Source of the DNA: Serratia proteamaculans
GTDB lineage: Bacteria; Pseudomonadota; Gammaproteobacteria; Enterobacterales; Enterobacteriaceae
Assembly (NCBI RefSeq): GCF_013337185.1
Contig: NZ_SWDE01000003.1
Span: forward strand, 372,001 to 436,000
Reading direction: 5' to 3'
Length of the DNA: 64,000 bases
The notes below the pieces were generated by a model, which did no database searches, was not told the DNA's origin, and was given only the letters and a program-made list of their open reading frames with translations. Positions within the stretch are counted from its first letter, which is position 1; the number at the start of each line of letters is the position of its first letter. Below, one piece after another: positions 9,602-20,098 of this stretch. Made by a program: the position numbers and the translations under genes.

Positions 9602-10420
9602 TTATTGCTGCGGCGCGGGATTGGCTGAAAGCCAGTTGGCCAGCTTACAGTATTGCGCCACAGAAATGTTCTCTGCTCTCAGTATCGGATCGATACCCAA
9701 CTCCGTCAGCTGCTCTGGGGTGAACAGGTCGCCCAGGCTGTTGCGGACGGTTTTCCGGCGTTGGTTGAACGCCTGAGTGGTAATACGGCTCAGCATGCGC
9801 ACGTCGCCCACCGGGTTCGGGTTCACCAGGTGTGGCACCAGACGCACCACGGCGGAATCCACTTTCGGCGCCGGGGTGAACGAAGTCGGTGGCACTTCCA
9901 GCACCGGAATAACGTTGCAGTAGTACTGCGCCATTACGGTCAAACGCCCATAGGCCTTGCTGTTCGGGCCGGCAACCAGGCGGTTAACCACTTCTTTCTG
10001 CAACATAAAGTGCATGTCGCGAATGGCCTGAGTATAGCTGAAAAGGTGGAACATCAGCGGCGTCGAAATGTTATACGGCAGGTTACCAAACACGCGCAGT
10101 GGCTGGCCAGCCTGCTCGGCCATTTCGGCAAAGTTCACCGTCATGGCATCTTGCTGGTGAATGGTCAGTTTGTCTTTCAGCTGCGGGTGGTTTGCCAGGC
10201 GGGCCGCCAGATCGCGGTCCAGTTCAATCACCGTCATGCGATCCATACGTGCGCCGACCGGCTCGGTCAATGCGCCCAGGCCGGGGCCGATTTCAACGAC
10301 CGCCTCACCCGGCATCGGGTGAATAGCGGAGACAATGCTGTCGATGACAAACTGATCGGTTAAAAAGTTCTGTCCAAAGCGTTTGCGGGCAAAGTGCCCT
10401 TGGTGGACTTTATTATTCAT
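9602..10420 (-). CDS. ksgA: 16S rRNA dimethyladenosine transferase
   Basis: RsmA/KsgA dimethylates two adjacent adenosines (A1518 and A1519, E. coli numbering) in the last helix of 16S rRNA, a late check in 30S assembly. Loss gives kasugamycin resistance. The 272-residue product has the S-adenosylmethionine motif [12 protein letters not shown] at 43-54 and the catalytic NLPYNIS near 113, with the basic N-terminus [10 protein letters not shown]. It overlaps the end of pdxA by 8 bases. Confidence 0.97.
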   Translation of the reverse strand: MNNKVHQGHFARKRFGQNFLTDQFVIDSIVSAIHPMPGEAVVEIGPGLGALTEPVGARMDRMTVIELDRDLAARLANHPQLKDKLTIHQQDAMTVNFAEMAEQAGQPLRVFGNLPYNISTPLMFHLFSYTQAIRDMHFMLQKEVVNRLVAGPNSKAYGRLTVMAQYYCNVIPVLEVPPTSFTPAPKVDSAVVRLVPHLVNPNPVGDVRMLSRITTQAFNQRRKTVRNSLGDLFTPEQLTELGIDPILRAENISVAQYCKLANWLSANPAPQQ

Positions 10421-11405
10421 TACAATTAATTATCATTTTAATGGCGAGATTCAAGGCCGTTTTAAAACTGCCTGCATCGGCGGTGCCGGTGCCGGCCAGT
10501 TCCAAAGCGGTACCGTGGTCGACCGAGGTACGGATAAAAGGCAAACCGAGGGTAATATTTACCGCCCGGCCGAACCCTTGGTATTTTAGCACCGGCAGAC
10601 CCTGATCGTGATACATCGCCAGCACCGCATCGGCATGTTGCAGATATTTGGGCTGGAACAGGGTGTCTGCCGGTAGTGGGCCGATCAGATTGATGCCTTC
10701 AGCACGCAGCGCGTCGAGCGCCGGAATGATGGTATCTATCTCTTCGCGCCCCATATGGCCGCCTTCCCCGGCATGCGGGTTCAAGCCGCAGACATAGATC
10801 TGCGGTTGGGCGAGGCCAAATTTGGTTTTCAGGTCGTGGTCGAGAATGCGGATGACTTCATGCAGGCTTTGCCGGGTGATCGCGCCAGGCACCGCCAATA
10901 AAGGCAGGTGGGTGGTCGCCAGCGCCACGCGCAGCTCTTCGGTCGCCAACATCATCACCACGCGATCGCAACCGCTGCGATCGGCAAAGAATTCGGTATG
11001 GCCAATGAACGGCACGCCGGCGTCGTTGATCACGCCCTTGTTCACCGGGCCGGTGATCAGTGCGGCGAATTCACCGTTCAGACAACCGTCGCAGGCCCGC
11101 GCCAAAGTTTCTACCACATAGGCGCTGTTGCCTACGTTCAGCTCACCCGCGACTACCGGATAAGCGGTAGTGACCGGTAATACCGTCAAGGTACCCGCAC
11201 GCTGCGGCTGAGCCGGCTGCTGTGGCTGATAGGTGCGCAGTTGCAGCGGCAGGTTCAATTGCCGGGCGCGTTCAAGCAACAAGGCCGGATCCGCGCACAC
11301 CACCAGTTCAACAGGCCAATCCTGTTGCGCCAGCGCTGCCACCAAATCCGGCCCAACCCCGGCAGGCTCGCCGGGGGTGATTACGATACGATTATTGTTG
11401 TGCAT
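10413..11405 (-). CDS. pdxA: 4-hydroxythreonine-4-phosphate dehydrogenase
   Basis: PdxA oxidises 4-phosphohydroxy-L-threonine in the DXP-dependent route to pyridoxal phosphate; its unstable product is condensed by PdxJ. The 330-residue protein shows the [14 protein letters not shown]-terminus, [33 protein letters not shown] and [15 protein letters not shown], including the metal-binding histidines. I chose the ATG at 11405; a TTG nine bases upstream is in frame. The start lies inside the end of surA (14-base overlap) and the stop overlaps ksgA. Confidence 0.96.
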   Translation of the reverse strand: MHNNNRIVITPGEPAGVGPDLVAALAQQDWPVELVVCADPALLLERARQLNLPLQLRTYQPQQPAQPQRAGTLTVLPVTTAYPVVAGELNVGNSAYVVETLARACDGCLNGEFAALITGPVNKGVINDAGVPFIGHTEFFADRSGCDRVVMMLATEELRVALATTHLPLLAVPGAITRQSLHEVIRILDHDLKTKFGLAQPQIYVCGLNPHAGEGGHMGREEIDTIIPALDALRAEGINLIGPLPADTLFQPKYLQHADAVLAMYHDQGLPVLKYQGFGRAVNITLGLPFIRTSVDHGTALELAGTGTADAGSFKTALNLAIKMIINCNE

Positions 11406-12690
11406 TACCGTCAAGGATCTTCACGTAAGCCTGAGCACGTTGTTCCTGCATCCAGGTCTGCGCTTCTTCAGCAAACTTGCGGTTGAACAGCATGCGGTAA
11501 GCGCGATCTTTCTGCGCCGCATCGGTTTTGTCTACCTGACGCGTATCCAGCAACTGAATCAGGTGCCAGCCGAAGGAAGAGTGCACCGGTTGGCTGACTT
11601 CGCCTTTGCTCAGTTTCATCAACGCGTCGCGGAAGGCCGGATCGTAGATGTCTGGAGAAGCCCAGCCCAGATCGCCGCCCTGCAATGCAGAACCCGGATC
11701 CTGAGAAAGCTGTTTGGCTTCGTCAGCAAACTTGGCGCGGCCGCTCTTGATGGCTTCGGCCACCTCTTGCAACTTGGCACGTGCCTGATCGTCGGTCAGT
11801 ACCACAGAAGGTTTCAGCAGAATGTGACGAGCGTGAACTTCGGTAACAGACACCGACTGGTTGGCACCACGGATATCATTCACTTTCAGGATGTGGAAGC
11901 CGACGCCGGAGCGGATTGGCCCAACCACGTCGCCTTTTTTGGCGTTAACCAGTCTTTCGGCGAACAGGGTCGGGATTTCCTGCAGCTTGCCCCAGCCCAT
12001 GTTGCCGCCTTTCAGCGCCTGGGAGTCGGCAGAGTAGGAGATCGCCAGCTTGCCGAAGTCGGCGCCGCCGTTAATTTCACCCATCAGTTTTTTAGCCAGC
12101 GCTTCCGCGTCGTCTACCTGCGCCTGCGACGGGTTTTCCGGCAGCGGGATCAGGATGTGGCTGATGTTCATTTCGGTATCGCTGCCGTTCTGAGCGCCAA
12201 CCTGAGCGGCCAGTGAGTCCACTTCCTGAGGCAGGATAGTGACGCGGCGGCGCACTTCATTGTTACGCACCTCAGAAATCAGCATTTCCTTGCGGATCTG
12301 CGAACGGTAGGTGTTGTAGTTCAGGCCTTCATACGCCAGACGGCTGCGCATCTGATCGATGCTCATTTTGTTCTGTGCGGCGATGTTGCCGATAGCTTTG
12401 TCCAGATCGGCGTCAGAAACGTTGATCCCCATTTTCTTGGCCATCTGCAGCTGGATGTTATCCATAATCAGACGTTCAAGGATCTGGTGACGAAGCGTTT
12501 TGTCATCCGGCAATTGCTGGCCGGCCTGCTGTGCATTGAGTTTCACCGACTGCAACAGGGTGCTTACGTCGCTCTCAAGGACCACGCCGTTATCCACGAC
12601 GGCGGCGACTTTATCCACTTCTTGGGGTGCTGCGAACGCGGTATTGGCACAAACCACCAATCCGAGAATAAGCGTTCTCCAGTTCTTCAT
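11392..12690 (-). CDS. surA: Periplasmic chaperone and peptidyl-prolyl isomerase SurA
   Basis: SurA escorts unfolded outer-membrane beta-barrel proteins, LptD among them, across the periplasm to the BAM complex. The 432-residue precursor has a signal peptide ending TAFA before APQEVDKV, an N-terminal chaperone region ([30 protein letters not shown]), two parvulin domains (the first beginning [10 protein letters not shown], the second [10 protein letters not shown]) and a short C-terminal helix. Start chosen at [11 protein letters not shown], as in E. coli; the longer frame reaches into lptD. It follows lptD by 65 bases on the same strand. Confidence 0.97.
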   Translation of the reverse strand: MKNWRTLILGLVVCANTAFAAPQEVDKVAAVVDNGVVLESDVSTLLQSVKLNAQQAGQQLPDDKTLRHQILERLIMDNIQLQMAKKMGINVSDADLDKAIGNIAAQNKMSIDQMRSRLAYEGLNYNTYRSQIRKEMLISEVRNNEVRRRVTILPQEVDSLAAQVGAQNGSDTEMNISHILIPLPENPSQAQVDDAEALAKKLMGEINGGADFGKLAISYSADSQALKGGNMGWGKLQEIPTLFAERLVNAKKGDVVGPIRSGVGFHILKVNDIRGANQSVSVTEVHARHILLKPSVVLTDDQARAKLQEVAEAIKSGRAKFADEAKQLSQDPGSALQGGDLGWASPDIYDPAFRDALMKLSKGEVSQPVHSSFGWHLIQLLDTRQVDKTDAAQKDRAYRMLFNRKFAEEAQTWMQEQRAQAYVKILDGNAQQ

Positions 12691-12755
12691 ACATTTCCCA
12701 TTATGTAATCCGCAAATGCGGGTTAAAGTTCTCGTTTTCAAAGTGTTACAAAGCA

Positions 12756-15119
12756 TCAAAATGCACGCTGGTAAGGCAGAATGCCGCCACGCAACATTTC
12801 TGCGGAGCCCAGACTGTGATCGCTGCTCAGGCCACGCAGTTCGACGTTGAACGAAACTTTGTTGTCATAAACGCTGGTATTGTTGCTGCCATTCCAGTCG
12901 GTGATCTTACGCTCATAGCCCAAGGTCACTGCCCAGCAGCAGGTGTTGTACTTCACACCGAGCAACTGATCGGCGGACTGCTTGGCACGGGTGTCGTAGT
13001 AATAAGCCCCAACGACGGCCCAACGATCGGCGATTGGCCAACTGCCGGTGACGCCCACCTGCGAAATACCGTCCTGATAGGCCGGAACCTGCGTGGTGTT
13101 CAGTGCCGTTTCAATATACTCCGGCGTGGCGTAACGGTAGTTCAACTGCAGGACGCGTTCAGAATCCTGACGGTATTCCAGTACGCCGTTGCCCAATGAA
13201 ACGCTATTGAGGCGCGTGTCATACTGCAGGCCGCCGCGCAGGCCCCAACGATCGTCAATCTTCCAATAGGTGTCACCGGCCCAAGCCAGGCTGCCGGTAT
13301 CATCATTGTTATCGTAGCCCGTGGTTTGGTCACCGGTACGGGAACGGCTGAAGTAGTAGATTTGACCCACGGAAGCGTTAAAACGTTCAACCAGCGCGTC
13401 ATCATAAATTCGCGTGGTCAAACCGGTTGAAACGCGGTTCTGTGAAGCGATGCGATCCAGGCCGCTGTAAGTACGGTCACGGAACAGACCGGAATAGTCG
13501 GTTTGCAGCAGCGTGGTGTCGTAGGTGTAAATGTTGCTCTGGTCGCGATACGGCACATACAGGTACTGCATGCGCGGCTCGAGGGTCTGGGTATAGCCTT
13601 CTGACCAGTCCATTGGACGATCGAACACCATCTTGCCGTCGACCTTGAACTGCGGCAGCACACGGTTCACCGAGTCTTCAAGGCCAGGCGCATTGTTACC
13701 GGTACGGCTCTTGTAGTTGGCGGCAAAACCGTCAGGAATATCCTGCTGATAGTGGGTCGCCAGCAGTTTGGCTTCGGTGTTCAGACTGCCCCAGCCGTTG
13801 GTCAGCGGCAGGCTCAGCGTCGGTTCCATATGCAGACGTGTTGCGTCCGGGCTGTATGGGTTGACGCTGATAAACTTGGCCGCCTGGCTGTAAATGTGGA
13901 AATCGAACGGGCCGAGATCGTCTTTATAGTAGTTCAGGTCCAACTGTGGCTGAACTTTATACGAATCTGACCGACTGCGATCGGTATCGTCGTAGATCTG
14001 GAACTGTTTGGAACTTAACGTTGCGTCCCAGTTGTCGATGGCGTAGCCGAGGCTGAATTTCTGCGTCGCATAACCGTCGGTGGTGGAACCGTATTTGGAG
14101 TCCAGATCGGTAAAGTATTTAGAATCGCTGACCTTGGTGTAGTCGACGTTGAAGCGCCACACCTGGTCCATCACCCCGTTGTGGTTCCAGTAGAACAACC
14201 AACGTTTGCTGTCGTCAGGGTTATCCTTGCTGTATTCCTTGTCGTTCGGCAACCAGTCGAATTCCATCAGGCCCAGGCCAGGCTGCACCAGATAGCGGAA
14301 TTCGTTCTGCAACTGCAGGCCGCGTCGCGACATGTAGTGCGGCGTGATGGTGGCGTCGAAGTTCGGCGCAATGTTCCAGTAATACGGCAGCATAAATTCA
14401 AAGCCATTGCTGCTGCCATATTTTGCGTTCGGGATCAGGAAACCGGAGCGACGTTTATCACCCACCGGCAATTGCAGGTACGGGCTGTAAAACACCGGCA
14501 CGCCACCAATTTTAAAGCGGGCGTTCCAGATTTCCGCTACCTGCTCTTCGCGGTCGTGGATCACTTCGGAACCCACCACGCTCCAGCTGTCGTCGCCAGG
14601 CAAACAGGAGGTAAAGGTGCCGTTTTCTAAAATGGTGTAACGGTTGGCGCCGCGCATCTTCATCTTGTCGGCGTCGCCACGCCCCTGACGGCCTACCATC
14701 TGGTAGTCACCCTCATAGACGTCGGTATCTTTGTTGTTCAGGTTCGACCAGGCTTTCGGGCCTTTCAGTTTGATCTGATTGTCGCTGTAGTGCACGTCAC
14801 CGGTAGCGGTCACGGTGCGCACCGGATCGGTCTGCCCCGGATTTTGCGTCTGGTTCAGCTCCACCTGTTTGGCGGTCAGGGTGCTGTTGCCTTGTTCAAT
14901 ATTCACGTTACCGGTGAACAGCGCGCTTTTCGGATAGTCCGCGCGGGAGTCATCGGCGTGAATGGTGACAGGCAGGCTGTTGGGATCCCCGCTGACCAGC
15001 GGTTTATCATAAACAGGAACGCCAAGCATGCATTGCTCAGCAAGGTCAGCCAGAGCGTGCTGGCTGTAGAGTGCCGTCCAAATCAGTGTGGCCAGCAGTG
15101 TTGGGAAACTTTTTTTCAT
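12756..15119 (-). CDS. lptD: LPS-assembly outer-membrane protein LptD
   Basis: LptD, with the lipoprotein LptE, forms the outer-membrane gate that inserts lipopolysaccharide in the outer leaflet. The 787-residue precursor starts with a signal peptide (cleavage after HALA), followed by an OstA/LptA-like beta-jellyroll (about 50-200) and a large beta-barrel. The four cysteines needed for the inter-domain disulfides are present at 30, 172, 727 and 728 (the last pair in TCCWAV). It ends in GILPYQRAF, with a terminal aromatic residue as expected for a barrel protein. It leads the minus-strand operon and is divergent from djlA. Confidence 0.97.
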   Translation of the reverse strand: MKKSFPTLLATLIWTALYSQHALADLAEQCMLGVPVYDKPLVSGDPNSLPVTIHADDSRADYPKSALFTGNVNIEQGNSTLTAKQVELNQTQNPGQTDPVRTVTATGDVHYSDNQIKLKGPKAWSNLNNKDTDVYEGDYQMVGRQGRGDADKMKMRGANRYTILENGTFTSCLPGDDSWSVVGSEVIHDREEQVAEIWNARFKIGGVPVFYSPYLQLPVGDKRRSGFLIPNAKYGSSNGFEFMLPYYWNIAPNFDATITPHYMSRRGLQLQNEFRYLVQPGLGLMEFDWLPNDKEYSKDNPDDSKRWLFYWNHNGVMDQVWRFNVDYTKVSDSKYFTDLDSKYGSTTDGYATQKFSLGYAIDNWDATLSSKQFQIYDDTDRSRSDSYKVQPQLDLNYYKDDLGPFDFHIYSQAAKFISVNPYSPDATRLHMEPTLSLPLTNGWGSLNTEAKLLATHYQQDIPDGFAANYKSRTGNNAPGLEDSVNRVLPQFKVDGKMVFDRPMDWSEGYTQTLEPRMQYLYVPYRDQSNIYTYDTTLLQTDYSGLFRDRTYSGLDRIASQNRVSTGLTTRIYDDALVERFNASVGQIYYFSRSRTGDQTTGYDNNDDTGSLAWAGDTYWKIDDRWGLRGGLQYDTRLNSVSLGNGVLEYRQDSERVLQLNYRYATPEYIETALNTTQVPAYQDGISQVGVTGSWPIADRWAVVGAYYYDTRAKQSADQLLGVKYNTCCWAVTLGYERKITDWNGSNNTSVYDNKVSFNVELRGLSSDHSLGSAEMLRGGILPYQRAF

Positions 15120-15347
15120 ACGCGGTTTTGGTGTTCCGTCATCAGAGGCGTCATGTCCGGCAAACGGTCAGAGACTATATTACTCATCTGCGTTGCGCTA
15201 GTGTTAAATCCGGCCGTTTACTTGCGTCGTCGATAGGCGCAAAGATAAATGACAGGTATGATAATCCAAATCCTGAGAAAAATCGCCTTAACCCTTACCT
15301 AAGACGGAAGGGAGCAGTCGGCTTTCGGCATGATAATTGAGGAGTAT
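15120..15347. promoter_or_regulatory. Divergent promoter region lptD / djlA
   Basis: 228 bp between divergent starts. djlA has a GAGGAG ribosome-binding motif 4-8 bases before its ATG. I did not find a convincing sigma-E promoter for lptD by eye. Confidence 0.4.
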
Positions 15348-16169
15348 ATGCAGTATTGGGGAAAACTGCTCGGGGTCATCGTGGCCGTTTGGGCTGGCGC
15401 GGGATTCTGGGGTGTAGTTTTGGGGCTGATTGTCGGTCATATGATCGATACTGCGCGCAGTAATAAGCGTAGCCGGGGCTTTTTCGCCGGCCAGCAAACG
15501 CGGCAAACGCTGTTTTTCCGCACCACTTTTCAGGTGATGGGTCACCTGACCAAATCAAAAGGACGTGTTACCGAGGCGGATATTCAGATCGCCAGCCTGT
15601 TTATGGATCGTCTGCAACTGCACGGAGAAGCCCGTACCGCGGCGCAGCAGGCATTTCGTGAAGGCAAGCAGAGCCAGTTTCCGCTGAGAGAAACGCTGCA
15701 GCAGTTCCGCAGCATTTGTTTTGGCCGTTTTGACCTGATTCGGATGTTTCTGGAAATTCAAATCCAGGCGGCATTCGCCGACGGTTCGCTGCATCCCAAC
15801 GAGCGGCAGGTGCTGTATGTGATTGCTGAAGAGCTGGGCATTTCGCGTGCGCAGTTCGATCAATTCCTCAGCATGATGGAAGGCGGGCGCCAGTTTGGCG
15901 GCGGTCAGCAGGGCGGTTACTCGCACGGTGGTTTCCAGCAGGCGCAACGTGGGCCGACGCTGGAGGATGCTTGCAAAGTGCTGGGTGTCAGCAGCAGCGA
16001 CGATGCCACCACCATCAAGCGCGCTTACCGCAAGCTGATGAGCGAACACCATCCGGATAAGCTGGTGGCAAAAGGTTTACCGCCGCAAATGATGGAAATG
16101 GCCAAGCAGAAAGCGCAGGAAATTCAGGCCGCATATGACCTGATCAAGCGTGAGAAAGGCTTCAAGTAA
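15348..16169 (+). CDS. djlA: DjlA, membrane-anchored DnaJ-like co-chaperone
   Basis: A 273-residue type III membrane protein with a single N-terminal transmembrane segment (about 7-30, [16 protein letters not shown]), a central TerB-like helical domain ([22 protein letters not shown] region) and a C-terminal J domain with the HPD tripeptide in [12 protein letters not shown]. It stimulates DnaK ATPase and in E. coli affects colanic acid capsule through the Rcs system. Start chosen at MQYWGKLLG, after GAGGAG; an in-frame ATG 18 bases upstream is ignored. A strong terminator follows. Confidence 0.96.
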   Translation: MQYWGKLLGVIVAVWAGAGFWGVVLGLIVGHMIDTARSNKRSRGFFAGQQTRQTLFFRTTFQVMGHLTKSKGRVTEADIQIASLFMDRLQLHGEARTAAQQAFREGKQSQFPLRETLQQFRSICFGRFDLIRMFLEIQIQAAFADGSLHPNERQVLYVIAEELGISRAQFDQFLSMMEGGRQFGGGQQGGYSHGGFQQAQRGPTLEDACKVLGVSSSDDATTIKRAYRKLMSEHHPDKLVAKGLPPQMMEMAKQKAQEIQAAYDLIKREKGFK

Positions 16170-16193
16170 GTCTGGGTTCTGAATGCCCGATAG

Positions 16194-16217
16194 GGGCCCA
16201 GCATGCTGGGCCCGTTT
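16194..16217 (+). terminator. Terminator after djlA
   Basis: GGGCCCAGC-AT-GCTGGGCCC, a 9-bp perfect stem followed by GTTTT. It abuts the convergent rluA stop and can act for both strands. Confidence 0.8.
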
Positions 16218-16868
16218 TCAGAAATCCGGTTCGGCGCGAAAGTGCATTGGCGTCTGGAACGCCGGGTGGGTAATCCGCAGTTCCTGGGCATGCAGCTGTA
16301 ACCTGGGCGCCATGGCTTTGACTTCCGGCGGGGCGTAGAAACCGTCACCGAGGATCGGGTGGCCCAGCGCCAGCATATGCACACGTAACTGATGCGAGCG
16401 GCCGGTAATCGGCATGAGTTTTACCCGCGTGCTGCCATCGGCGTCGCGTGACAGCACCAGATACTCGGTTTGCGCCGCTTTGCCCGTCTCGAAACACACC
16501 TTCTGCAACGGCCGGTTCGGCCAGTCACAAATCAGCGGTAAATCCACCAGGCCTTCATCGTGCTCCAGATGGCCCGATACGCGGGCGATATAAGACTTCT
16601 TCGGCTCGCGATCGCGGAACTGGCGCTTAAGCTCACGCTCCGCCGCCTTGTTCAGTGCCACCACAATCACACCGCTGGTTGCCATATCCAGGCGATGCAC
16701 CGATTCTGCCGCCGGGTAATCCGCGAGGATGCGCGTCATCAGGCTGTCTTTATTTTCCGGGGCGCGGCCAGGTACCGACAACAGGCCACTCGGTTTGTTG
16801 ACCACCATAATGTGCTCATCCTGATACAGAATATGCATCGGGCCTTGCGGGGGATTGTAGGGTTCCAT
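16218..16868 (-). CDS. rluA: RluA, dual-specificity pseudouridine synthase
   Basis: RluA makes pseudouridine 746 in 23S rRNA and pseudouridine 32 in several tRNAs. The 216-residue protein has the catalytic motif SVHRLDMATSGVIVVA (Asp in HRLD) and the C-terminal ITGRSHQLRVHMLALGHPI. Start chosen at MEPYNPPQ, which matches the E. coli N-terminus; upstream the frame stays open 54 bases with no family likeness. It follows rapA by 57 bases and may be cotranscribed with it. Confidence 0.96.
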   Translation of the reverse strand: MEPYNPPQGPMHILYQDEHIMVVNKPSGLLSVPGRAPENKDSLMTRILADYPAAESVHRLDMATSGVIVVALNKAAERELKRQFRDREPKKSYIARVSGHLEHDEGLVDLPLICDWPNRPLQKVCFETGKAAQTEYLVLSRDADGSTRVKLMPITGRSHQLRVHMLALGHPILGDGFYAPPEVKAMAPRLQLHAQELRITHPAFQTPMHFRAEPDF

Positions 16869-16925
16869 CTTGTTGGCTCCGCTGAAAGTGACGATACGGG
16901 GAACTGCAGTTCCCCGTCGCACAGA

Positions 16926-19832
16926 TTACTGGTGGGTCACAACGACCAGACGGATCGCATCCAGACGCCATCCTGCTTCATTGAGGTTAACCAGCACCTG
17001 CTTGCGGTTGAACTCCAGCGCTTCGACTTCGTCATCACGGATGTTCGGGTTGACCGCCTTCAGGGCTTCCAGACGCGCCAGCTCGGTGCTGAGTTTGTCA
17101 TCCGCTTCCTGTTTCGCCTGCTCTATCAATGCACGAGCCTGCTCTTCAACCAGGCTTTCCGCCTGTTGCAGCATGGCATGCACATCCTGTTGTACCGCAT
17201 TGACCAGTTTACTGGAGGTATGGCGGTTAACCGCGTTCAACTGACGGTTGAAGCTTTCGAATTCAACCTGTGCTGCCAGATTGGTGCCTTTGCGGTCCAT
17301 CAGCATACGGATTGGTGTCGGTGGCAGGAAGCGGGTCAGTTGCAGGTGCTTCGGTGCCTGCGCCTCAACCACGTAGATCAGTTCGACCAGCAGGGTACCG
17401 ACCGGCAGCGCTTTGTTTTTCAACAGGGAAACTGCACAGCTACCGGTATCGCCGGACAGGATCAGATCCAGGCCGTTGCGAATAATCGGGTGTTCCCAAC
17501 TGACGAACTGCGCATCTTCACGCGACAGCGCCTGCTCGCGATCGAAGGTCACGGTACAACCGTCCTGCGGCAGGCCCGGGAAGTCCGGCACCAGCATGTG
17601 GTCGGATGGCGTCAGGACAATCAGGTTGTCGCTGCGATCGTCCTGGTTGATGCCGACGATATCGAACAGGTTAAGCGCAAAGCCCACCAGATTGACGTCG
17701 TTGTCCTGATTGGCAATGGCCTCTGCCAGCGCCTGCGCTTTCTCGCCGCCGTTGGAGTGCATTTCCAGCAGGCGGTCACGGCCCTGCTCCAGTTGCACTT
17801 TCAGGTGGTCGTGCTGCTGACGGCAGTGGTGAATGAACTCATCCAGCCCTTCCTGCTCGGTCGGTGCCGCCAGGAAGCCAATCAGTTGCTCGTAGCCGCT
17901 GTCATAAATGGTACGGCCGGTCGGGCAGGTATGCTCGAAGGCATCCAGCCCTTCGTGGAACCAACGGCCCAGCACCGCCTGAGCGGTGTTTTCCAGATAA
18001 GGCACCATGATTTGAATGTCATGCATCTGGCCGATACGGTCCAGACGGCCGATACGCTGTTCCAGCAGATCCGGGTTGAACGGCAGATCGAACATCACCA
18101 GGTGGCTGGCGAACTGGAAGTTGCGGCCTTCTGAGCCGATCTCCGAGCACAACAGCACCTGGGCGCCATCTTCTTCAGAGGCGAAGTAGGCGGCGGCGCG
18201 GTCGCGTTCGATAATCGACAGGCCTTCGTGGAATACGGCGGCGCGGATCGCTTCACGTTCACGCAGCACTTGTTCAAGCTGCAGCGCGGTGGCGGCATGG
18301 GCGCAGATCACCAGTACTTTCTCGTGGCGGTTAGCCACCAGGTAATTCAGCAGCCACTCAACGCGCGGATCGAAGTTCCACCAGGTGGCGTTCTCGCCTT
18401 CGAATTCCTGATAGATTTGCTCCGGGTACAGCATATCGCGTGCGCGCGCCTCAACGGTTTTCTTCGCGCCCATGATGCCGGACACTTTAATCGCGGTCTG
18501 GTACTGGGTCGGCAGCGGCAGCTTGATCTGGTGCAGGAAACGGTGCGGGAAGCCTTTGACGCCGTTACGGGTGTTACGGAACAGCACGCGGCTGGTGCCG
18601 TGGCGATCCATCAGCATGGTGACCAGTTCCTGACGCGCCTGTTCACTGTTGTCGCTGTCGCTGTTGGCCGCTTTCAGCAGCGGTTCGATGTCCTGTTCGT
18701 CGATCAGCTCACCCAGCAGGTTCAGCTTGTCATCGGCCAGGCGTTCACCGCTCAGCAGCAGCGTGACGGCATCGGCCACCGGGCGATATTTCTGCTGTTC
18801 GGCGACAAAGTCCTGGTAGTCGTGGAAACGGTTCGGATCCAGCAGGCGCAAGCGGGCAAAGTGGCTTTGTTGGCCGAGCTGTTCCGGGGTGGCGGTCAGC
18901 AGCAGCACGCCGGGAATGTGCTCCGCCAGTTGCTCGATGACCTGGTACTCGCGGCTGGGTGCCTCTTCGCTCCAGGCCAGGTGGTGGGCTTCATCGACCA
19001 CCAGCAGATCCCACTGGGCGTCGGCCAGTTCTTCCAGACGCAGCTTGTTGCGACGGACGAAGTCCAGCGAGCAGATCACCAACTGTTCGGTTTCAAACGG
19101 GTTGCTGCTGTCGAGCTTGGCCTCGGAGTAACGGCTGTCGTCGAACAGTGAGAAATACAGGTTGAAGCGGCGCATCATTTCGACCAGCCACTGGTGCTGC
19201 AGGGTTTCCGGCACCACGATCAGGACGCGCTCGGCGCGGCCTGCCAGCAATTGCTGGTGAATGATCATCCCGGCTTCGATGGTTTTACCCAAACCCACCT
19301 CATCTGCCAACAGTACGCGCGGCGCATGGCGCTGGCCGACTTCATAGGCGATGTGTAACTGATGCGGGATCAGGCTGGCGCGCATGCCGCGCAGGCCGGC
19401 GAACGGCAGACGATACTGCTCGCTTTGGTATTTGCGCGCACGGAAACGCAGGGCGAAACGGTCCATACGGTCGATCTGGCCGGCAAACAGACGGTCCTGC
19501 GGCTTGCTGAAGGTCAGTTTGCTGTCCAGCAGCACTTCACGCATGGCCACACCGCTTTCCTGAGTATCCAGGCGGGTGCCAATATAGGTCAGCAGGCCGT
19601 TTTCCTCTTTGACCTCTTCCACCTGCAGCTCCCAGCCTTCGTGGTTGCTGATGGTGTCGCCCGGGTTGAACATCACGCGGGTGATTGGCGAGTCATTTCT
19701 GGCATACAGGCGGTTTTCGCCGGTGGCGGGGAAAAGCAGGGTAATCATGCGCGTATCCAGCGCTACGACGGTTCCCAATCCTAATTCGCTTTCCGTGTCG
19801 CTGATCCAGCGTTGACCAAGTGTAAAAGGCAT
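16926..19832 (-). CDS. rapA: RapA (HepA), Swi2/Snf2 RNA-polymerase recycling ATPase
   Basis: A 968-residue protein, the same length as E. coli RapA. It binds core RNA polymerase and uses ATP to free it after termination. Two N-terminal Tudor-like domains are followed by the Snf2 helicase core: [13 protein letters not shown] (Walker A lysine at 183), DEAHH (Walker B), [14 protein letters not shown], and the motif VI region [19 protein letters not shown] long spacer and C-terminal domain complete it. It is transcribed from the region between itself and polB; polB runs the same way and ends 266 bases upstream. Confidence 0.97.
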   Translation of the reverse strand: MPFTLGQRWISDTESELGLGTVVALDTRMITLLFPATGENRLYARNDSPITRVMFNPGDTISNHEGWELQVEEVKEENGLLTYIGTRLDTQESGVAMREVLLDSKLTFSKPQDRLFAGQIDRMDRFALRFRARKYQSEQYRLPFAGLRGMRASLIPHQLHIAYEVGQRHAPRVLLADEVGLGKTIEAGMIIHQQLLAGRAERVLIVVPETLQHQWLVEMMRRFNLYFSLFDDSRYSEAKLDSSNPFETEQLVICSLDFVRRNKLRLEELADAQWDLLVVDEAHHLAWSEEAPSREYQVIEQLAEHIPGVLLLTATPEQLGQQSHFARLRLLDPNRFHDYQDFVAEQQKYRPVADAVTLLLSGERLADDKLNLLGELIDEQDIEPLLKAANSDSDNSEQARQELVTMLMDRHGTSRVLFRNTRNGVKGFPHRFLHQIKLPLPTQYQTAIKVSGIMGAKKTVEARARDMLYPEQIYQEFEGENATWWNFDPRVEWLLNYLVANRHEKVLVICAHAATALQLEQVLREREAIRAAVFHEGLSIIERDRAAAYFASEEDGAQVLLCSEIGSEGRNFQFASHLVMFDLPFNPDLLEQRIGRLDRIGQMHDIQIMVPYLENTAQAVLGRWFHEGLDAFEHTCPTGRTIYDSGYEQLIGFLAAPTEQEGLDEFIHHCRQQHDHLKVQLEQGRDRLLEMHSNGGEKAQALAEAIANQDNDVNLVGFALNLFDIVGINQDDRSDNLIVLTPSDHMLVPDFPGLPQDGCTVTFDREQALSREDAQFVSWEHPIIRNGLDLILSGDTGSCAVSLLKNKALPVGTLLVELIYVVEAQAPKHLQLTRFLPPTPIRMLMDRKGTNLAAQVEFESFNRQLNAVNRHTSSKLVNAVQQDVHAMLQQAESLVEEQARALIEQAKQEADDKLSTELARLEALKAVNPNIRDDEVEALEFNRKQVLVNLNEAGWRLDAIRLVVVTHQ

Positions 19833-20098
19833 ATATTGTCGGCTCGATTCTTTAAGTAAGTCTTGTTACCGGGCGAGAGGGCCGCGGCACCCGTATCAAA
19901 CGTCTGCTAATCCCGATTTATTTTAATATGGCGGGCAATAGCTATTCATCCCATGCATACATCGTGAGACGGCATGGGTGGAGTGTGGTCCAGAATTTGG
20001 GAAGGGCGCTATGGTAATGGAAGGCGGCGCGTTCGTCACCTGCAAAACCCGATGAATTTTCTTAACCCTTCGCCAACGCCCGCTGAGCGGGGTTAATG
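19833..20098 (-). other. Intergenic region upstream of rapA
   Basis: 266 bp without a gene. It holds an inverted repeat CCCATGC (19950-19956) / GCATGGG (19972-19978) with a 15-base loop. I see no clear terminator for polB and no certain promoter for rapA. Confidence 0.4.

Noticed and set aside
11233-12216. A 327-codon frame antisense to pdxA and surA
   Set aside because: It spans two real genes on the other strand and has no recognisable domain.
16560-18134. A 524-codon open frame opposite rapA and rluA
   Set aside because: It lies antisense to two well-matched genes, is rich in Gln, Arg and Val as expected from a reversed coding frame, and has no family motif.
18228-19151. A 307-codon frame antisense to rapA
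   Set aside because: Reversed-frame composition only; rapA is certain here.
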